A stretch of 8,465 nt of DNA from Bacteroidales bacterium (lineage in GTDB: Bacteria; Bacteroidota; Bacteroidia; Bacteroidales; Paludibacteraceae): positions 1-8,465 of the forward strand of contig JAGHSG010000032.1 in NCBI GenBank assembly GCA_018066005.1. The letters run 5' to 3'. Below, in pieces: positions 4,932-8,465 of the stretch. A model generated the notes under the pieces. The model worked only from the letters and a program-made list of their open reading frames with translations. It searched no databases and was not told the DNA's origin. A program made the translations under genes and the position numbers. Each line of letters begins with the position of its first letter. Within the stretch, counting starts at the first letter, position 1.

Positions 4932-7099
4932 AGTTGAAAAATAATTTGTTGATAAATAGAGTTAAAATTATCCAAAGTTTCCAACGGAAAACCAAAGATT
5001 GCGTAGTTCGTATTAACGATTCCTGCCGGCAAGCCCGTGTCGGAATATCTTCCCCAAATAACATCCGAAGAACTTAATTTGCTAACAGCCGACACATCTT
5101 CGGCACTTAATTGCTCCGGATTAAGTTCTTGACGGAAAGTAATAATTTGATTATCAAGCGTCTGTATTTGACCGGAATAGCAAGCACGAGACGGATAACC
5201 AACTGCCGAGCCGGACATTACAACACGATGCCGGCCTTCCGTCCAACGCATCTGTTCTATCGTCGTATTCATGCGATACACAACCGATGTATCGCTTTTG
5301 CCGAGAATAATATCCACTACTTCAAAGGCGGAATCCGACGGCAATAAAGCCGCTTCCATACAAGACACATAACTCTTGCCCATTTGACGCAAAAGACATC
5401 CGTGTTGCGCCGACCAGTCATGCGTATTGCCCACCAATAACTGCCCTGCTCGTTGCAGAGAAGACATACCAAAACCGCAATCATCATCTGTGTGCCACGG
5501 ATCGCGACGGTCGTAATTGATTTGTTCGCCCGTATAAGCCATCTCATAGCCGTCCGGAACAGGCCGCGAACCGGGAATAACGCCACCTGTGAGCGAATCA
5601 AAAGCCATCATCTTGGGGCCTCGTACTTCTGCAAAAGCATCTACAATCAGTATCGGCGAGACGCTGTCCATTTGACAAGCACTCACAATAGGCGAACGCA
5701 TGCTGATACCGCCTGCATTTCCTGCTGCAACACAAAAATCATATTGCACGCCTGCTTCTGAGTGAATAGTTAAGGATGAGTTAAGGATGAGAGTACCGTT
5801 ATCCCACGATCCCTCGTTCTCGCGCGTGTATATAATAAAATAGGTAGGAGCAGCGGTTGGTTCCAAACTATCCTGTACCGCCTGCCATGTCAAACGCAAC
5901 GAATCACCCGCCAAATCTGTACGCAATGCCGTTGGTGGCAAAGGTTGGGGGGTAAACGTCGTATGCCTGCGGGCTGCCAAGAAACGTCCAATCCCTTTAT
6001 ACACCGCCCTCGCAGCCGTAAAACGGAATTGCGGATTAAGGGCATAAGACATGTCCGCGTAATTCTGATGCGAGAGTAATTCAAGAATGATCGTAGGAAC
6101 TTCGGGGTCCCGTGTCTCACCATAATTGGCTTGACGAATAGCCCGCTTAGGCCATTCCAAAGAGTACGTACGGCTCAAATCGGCAACCACTTGCGTCAGT
6201 ACCGAATCCGCCAAATCACGGCTGATGCACCTACTCTCTTTTGTGGGATATGTTTTTTTGCCCAAGCGATTATGATTGGTATAAATAGCCAGCGACCCCA
6301 CCAAACTATCTGTCATCGTCGTACCGGCATCGGTATGGAAAGCCAGACACATATCTATGGGAATCCCTACTCCTTCCATTTTGGGATTAACCTTACTCTT
6401 ACCACAAAGATAATTCACCCACCCGCCACGGCAAACAATATCATTCAAATAATCTGTATAGGTCGTGTCTCTTATCCACGCAGCATCCGCTATGCCCATC
6501 TCCGGCAACCAATACCGCGCCGCTTCCATCCATCTCGGACGACCGCTTTTCCCCAAAGTGTGCTCATCTATCACCCTCATCTCCACCCCTTCACCGTCAA
6601 TTGTGCAATTATCGGAGTGCTCGGAAGCACCATTGTCCACCGTACATAGGTAGTGCCACAAGCCATCCCCTATTGTTGTATTGATTTCGTATTGTGTAGC
6701 CACATCTCCACGATGCAGAGTCACCATCGTCGGTTGTTTTTTAGTCTTTGTCCAGCGGATATAAACCGACCGATAGCCGGGGCGAACGTAGGCACGAGGT
6801 TGCATAACAACGGCTCCTGCGTTCTCTAACATCGGAACTAAATATGGGGCGGTAAACGAAGATGAGAACATATCTTCCACCGTCGTCCATATATGTGCCC
6901 GTTGAAATTTCCAACGCGATTCGTCTGCATTCCAATACAGCCCATGGCTGGCCCAAAGAGCGATATGTCGGTCTTGCAAGCCGTCCGTAACGGTATAGGG
7001 ACGCGACACGTCACGAATCAAAGGAGCAGGATTCGTTTTCTTGGCACTAATCGCGTTCGCACATAGCACACATAATATGAAAAAAAGCAACTTCTGCAT
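4928..7099 (-). CDS. Secreted N-acetylmuramoyl-L-alanine amidase-like protein with golvesin-like insert and FN3 domain
   Basis: This 723-residue protein has a signal peptide (about 1-19, ending NAISA, no lipobox). An amidase_3-type fold appears split: HIALWASHG (45-53), TVEDM (73-77) and ENAGAVVMQPR (92-102), then AFHTDAG (253-259) and ILELLSHQNYADM (338-350). Likely zinc and catalytic residues are His52, Glu76, His255 and Glu340. Between the halves, about 103-215 looks like a golvesin C-terminal-like beta domain (YRSVYIRW, VTLHRGDVATQYEI, GLWHYLCT). An FN3-like domain follows (about 386-478), then a C-terminal region (about 480-720) of the kind found in Bacteroides proteins labelled xanthan lyase, with unknown function. 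The role is presumably peptidoglycan or envelope hydrolysis outside the cytoplasm; xanthan lyase activity is not supported. Repeat copy 3 adds residues about 154-168. The ATG at 7099 is chosen for its signal peptide and because it follows a promoter by eight bases; the frame is open further upstream, but those codons lie in or before the promoter. Confidence 0.75.
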   Translation of the reverse strand: MQKLLFFILCVLCANAISAKKTNPAPLIRDVSRPYTVTDGLQDRHIALWASHGLYWNADESRWKFQRAHIWTTVEDMFSSSFTAPYLVPMLENAGAVVMQPRAYVRPGYRSVYIRWTKTKKQPTMVTLHRGDVATQYEINTTIGDGLWHYLCTVDNGASEHSDNCTIDGEGVEMRVIDEHTLGKSGRPRWMEAARYWLPEMGIADAAWIRDTTYTDYLNDIVCRGGWVNYLCGKSKVNPKMEGVGIPIDMCLAFHTDAGTTMTDSLVGSLAIYTNHNRLGKKTYPTKESRCISRDLADSVLTQVVADLSRTYSLEWPKRAIRQANYGETRDPEVPTIILELLSHQNYADMSYALNPQFRFTAARAVYKGIGRFLAARRHTTFTPQPLPPTALRTDLAGDSLRLTWQAVQDSLEPTAAPTYFIIYTRENEGSWDNGTLILNSSLTIHSEAGVQYDFCVAAGNAGGISMRSPIVSACQMDSVSPILIVDAFAEVRGPKMMAFDSLTGGVIPGSRPVPDGYEMAYTGEQINYDRRDPWHTDDDCGFGMSSLQRAGQLLVGNTHDWSAQHGCLLRQMGKSYVSCMEAALLPSDSAFEVVDIILGKSDTSVVYRMNTTIEQMRWTEGRHRVVMSGSAVGYPSRACYSGQIQTLDNQIITFRQELNPEQLSAEDVSAVSKLSSSDVIWGRYSDTGLPAGIVNTNYAIFGFPLETLDNFNSIYQQIIFQL
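5769..5790 (-). repeat. 11-bp tandem duplication in the amidase gene
   Basis: gttaaggatga is present twice in a row. Because 11 is not a multiple of three, the copies are read in different frames (LILN then SSLT, residues about 437-444 in the FN3-like region). The frame downstream remains open and family-like, so a compensating change or a larger insertion must have kept phase. Confidence 0.7.
6605..6639 (-). repeat. Palindromic dispersed element, copy 3 (inside the amidase-like gene)
   Basis: It is the same element as copies 1 and 2 but more diverged, with 31 of 35 core bases matching. The 24 bases from 6609 to 6632 are identical, so the GTGCT-TCCG-AGCAC hairpin is kept. It is read in the same frame as DNGASEHSDNC, forming residues about 154-166 in a probable hairpin loop of the golvesin-like insert. 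Confidence 0.85.
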
Positions 7100-7107
7100 T
7101 TTCGGCG

Positions 7108-7139
7108 CAAAGTTACTAAAAAATTTGCATATATGCAAA
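7108..7139 (-). promoter_or_regulatory. Bacteroidetes-type promoter for the amidase-hydrolase-nadA-mnmA unit
   Basis: On the minus strand, TTTG (complement of 7136-7139) is followed after 20 bases by TAACTTTG (complement of 7108-7115). The -7 box ends eight bases before the ATG at 7099, so the transcript would have a leader of only a few bases. It is the only promoter I see for the four tightly packed genes downstream. Confidence 0.75.
7124..7139. promoter_or_regulatory. Perfect 16-bp palindrome shared by two divergent promoters
   Basis: TTTGCATATATGCAAA equals its own reverse complement. Each end is the -33 TTTG of one of the two divergent promoters, and both -7 boxes lie exactly 20 bases from their TTTG. 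A dimeric regulator bound here would cover both -33 elements; no such regulator gene is visible in the window. Confidence 0.6.
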
Positions 7140-7155
7140 AAAAAGTGTATCTTTG
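7124..7155 (+). promoter_or_regulatory. Bacteroidetes-type promoter for the C_GCAxxG_C_C gene and lpdA
   Basis: TTTG (7124-7127), 20 bases, then TATCTTTG (7148-7155) matches the consensus. The first usable ATG (7166) is ten bases beyond the -7 box, so the leader is again only several bases long. Confidence 0.8.
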
Positions 7156-7165
7156 TGCCAAATTT

Positions 7166-7627
7166 ATGAAAGACATGACAGAAGAAGAAATAAAAGCACG
7201 GCAAGACCGGGCACGAGAACTATTCCATCAGGGCTATAATTGCTCCCAATCCGTCTTTGCAGCCTGTTCCGATTTATTCGGCATTGAGGACCAAGACTTG
7301 GCATTACGATTAAGTGCCTCCTTTGGCGGTGGCATAGGTCGGATGCGCCTGACTTGCGGAGCGGCTAGTGGTATGTTCTTGTTGGAAGGGCTTCGTTCCG
7401 GTTCATCCATGCCCCACGATGCCGAAGGCAAGAAAGCCAATTATGCCCGCGTGCAAGCATTAGCCCAAGCGTTTATGAATGAAAACGGCGCTTTGAGTTG
7501 TGCCGAATTGAGCGGTTTGACCAATAACGGTCCCACTCCCGAACAACGAACAGAACAGTATTACCACAAACGTCCGTGTGAAGATTTGGTTGCATCTGCA
7601 GTCCGCATCTTTCTCTCTAAACTCTAA
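7166..7627 (+). CDS. C_GCAxxG_C_C family protein (possible redox or metal protein)
   Basis: This 153-residue protein of unproven function has the family's characteristic cysteines and glycines. Counting from the second Met (7175), these are GYNCSQSVF with Cys23, SASFGGGIGRMR (47-58), CGAASG with Cys61, Cys109 in LSCAEL and Cys135 in KRPCEDLV. The spacing and the roughly 150-residue length match the C_GCAxxG_C_C family (PF09719), thought from its cysteines to be redox-active or metal-binding. It has no signal peptide or membrane segment, so it is probably cytoplasmic. The ATG at 7166 is the first one downstream of the promoter, and 7175 (MTEEEIK) is an equally plausible start; the ATG at 7133 lies inside the promoter and is rejected. 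The last residues (LSKL) and the stop codon are encoded by the CTCTAAA repeat at 7615-7642. The neighbour lpdA starts 20 bases downstream on the same strand, a likely operon with a redox theme. Confidence 0.8.
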   Translation: MKDMTEEEIKARQDRARELFHQGYNCSQSVFAACSDLFGIEDQDLALRLSASFGGGIGRMRLTCGAASGMFLLEGLRSGSSMPHDAEGKKANYARVQALAQAFMNENGALSCAELSGLTNNGPTPEQRTEQYYHKRPCEDLVASAVRIFLSKL

Positions 7628-7642
7628 ACTCTAATTTCTAAA
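7615..7642 (+). repeat. CTCTAAA heptamer array at the stop codon of the C_GCAxxG_C_C gene
   Basis: Two perfect ctctaaa units are followed by ctctaat and ttctaaa. The array spans the end of the coding sequence, its TAA and most of the 20-base gap before lpdA. It is the inverse complement of the array in mnmA at 627-678. Confidence 0.75.
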
Positions 7643-7647
7643 CTAAT

Positions 7648-8465
7648 ATGTACTTTTTAGCCATTATGGGTGGTGGTCCTGCAGGATACACTGCCGCCGA
7701 AAAAGCCGCGAAGGCCGGTAAACAAGTAGTCCTTTTTGAGCAAAACAATTTGGGGGGCACCTGCCTCAATGTAGGTTGTATTCCAACCAAGACCCTCTTG
7801 TATAGTGCCAAACAGTATTTTAACGCCACACATGCCGACAAGTATGTGTCAAGGCAGAAAATGTTACGTTTGACTATGCCAAGATGGTGCAACGCAAGCA
7901 AAAAGTGGTTCGCAAACTCGTGGCAGGTATCAAAGCCAAACTGAATAATGATTTTTGCACCGTCATCAATGGCGCAGCTTCGGTCGTCAGCAGAACGGAC
8001 GAAAAGGTCATTATTGAATGCAACGGCGAACAATACGAAGCCGAGAATCTGCTCATTTGCACAGGTTCGGTCAACTTTGTACCTCCCATCCCGGGCATAC
8101 AGGATAATCCCAATGTGTGGGATTCAACGGATGCGTTAGCCGCACAGGAACTGCCGCAAAGCATGATTATTGTTGGCGGTGGCGTGATAGGTATGGAGTT
8201 TGCCACGCTTTACCATGAATTGGGGGTGCCGGTAACGGTCATCGAAGCCATGCCCCGTATCTTGCCTAATCTGGACCAAGAAATCGTTCAGATACTGCGT
8301 GACAAATACGAAAAAGCAGGAATAACCATCCTGACCGATACCAAAGTGCTCAGCATAGACGGACAAAAAGTGACCACAACCAACGGCGAAGTGGAAGCCG
8401 ACAAAATTCTTGTCAGCGTCGGCAGACGATCCAATATGCAGGGATTGGATGCATTAACCGATTTG
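7648..8465 (+). pseudogene. lpdA: Dihydrolipoyl dehydrogenase, frameshifted near 7846 and cut by the window edge
   Basis: The first frame (7648 to about 7846) encodes the FAD-binding N-terminus, GGGPAGYTAA (8-17) and the redox disulfide motif GGTCLNVGC with Cys39 and Cys44. After HADKY the frame continues as unrelated residues to a stop at 7944. The proper sequence resumes one frame over: from 7848 the reading frame is open for 206 codons to the edge and encodes VKAENVTFDYAKMV, LLICTGS, the NAD-binding GGGVIGMEFATLY, VTVIEAMPRILP and ILVSVGRR. Restoring one G at about 7846 (TATGGTGTC instead of TATGTGTC) repairs it completely. The long intact second frame implies either a sequencing or assembly error or a very recent mutation. 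If functional, it is the flavoenzyme that reoxidises lipoamide in 2-oxoacid dehydrogenase or glycine cleavage complexes. Broken as written, two separate fragments would be made. The ATG at 7648 fits the family N-terminus. Confidence 0.85.

Noticed and set aside
7133..7165. ATG at 7133 as the start of the C_GCAxxG_C_C gene
   Set aside because: It is inside the -33/-7 promoter region and would not be transcribed from it; the extra residues do not fit the family.
7100..7204. N-terminal extension of the amidase to 7204
   Set aside because: The extension spans the divergent promoter and part of the opposite gene. The ATG at 7099 gives a clean signal peptide.
1..8465. A defence system, prophage or mobile-element gene
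   Set aside because: All genes belong to ordinary metabolic, RNA-modification or envelope families; no transposase, integrase, toxin-antitoxin or nuclease motif was found.

Overview
The window looks like a Bacteroidales chromosome. Every promoter I can recognise has the Bacteroidetes form, TTTG, 20 bases, then TAnnTTTG. Start codons lack clear Shine-Dalgarno sequences. The protein families (a GH71/99-like secreted hydrolase, an amidase with a golvesin-like insert, a C_GCAxxG_C_C protein) are typical of gut and anaerobic Bacteroidales. I cannot name a genus.

Layout. On the minus strand, reading from about 7.1 kb down to 1, there are five genes: a secreted N-acetylmuramoyl-L-alanine amidase-like protein, a secreted GH71/99-like glycoside hydrolase, nadA (quinolinate synthase), mnmA (tRNA 2-thiouridylase), and the first 151 codons of a class I SAM methyltransferase that runs off the left edge. 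The first four are packed as one unit, with an ATGA overlap, a 1-base gap and a second ATGA overlap. The methyltransferase has its own promoter in the 84-base gap after mnmA. On the plus strand, from 7.17 kb to the right edge, are a C_GCAxxG_C_C family protein and a dihydrolipoyl dehydrogenase (lpdA) interrupted by an apparent one-base deletion. The two directions diverge from a compact promoter region at 7108-7155. There a perfect 16-bp palindrome supplies the -33 box of both promoters.

The most unusual signal is repetitive DNA inside genes. A palindromic element of about 35-45 bp lies in the same orientation and reading frame in three unrelated proteins (methyltransferase, MnmA, amidase), adding the peptide D-(G/N)-G-A-S-E-H-S-D-(K/N)-C to each. 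Three further short-repeat patches occur in or beside genes: a TTTAGAG-type array in mnmA that reappears at the C_GCAxxG stop codon, an attgatg array in mnmA, and an 11-bp tandem duplication in the amidase. This suggests a genome where dispersed and simple repeats invade reading frames and are tolerated as surface-loop insertions, much as Rickettsia palindromic elements are. No CRISPR array, transposase, rRNA, tRNA or recognisable defence system was seen. There is no gene-free stretch above 300 bases.
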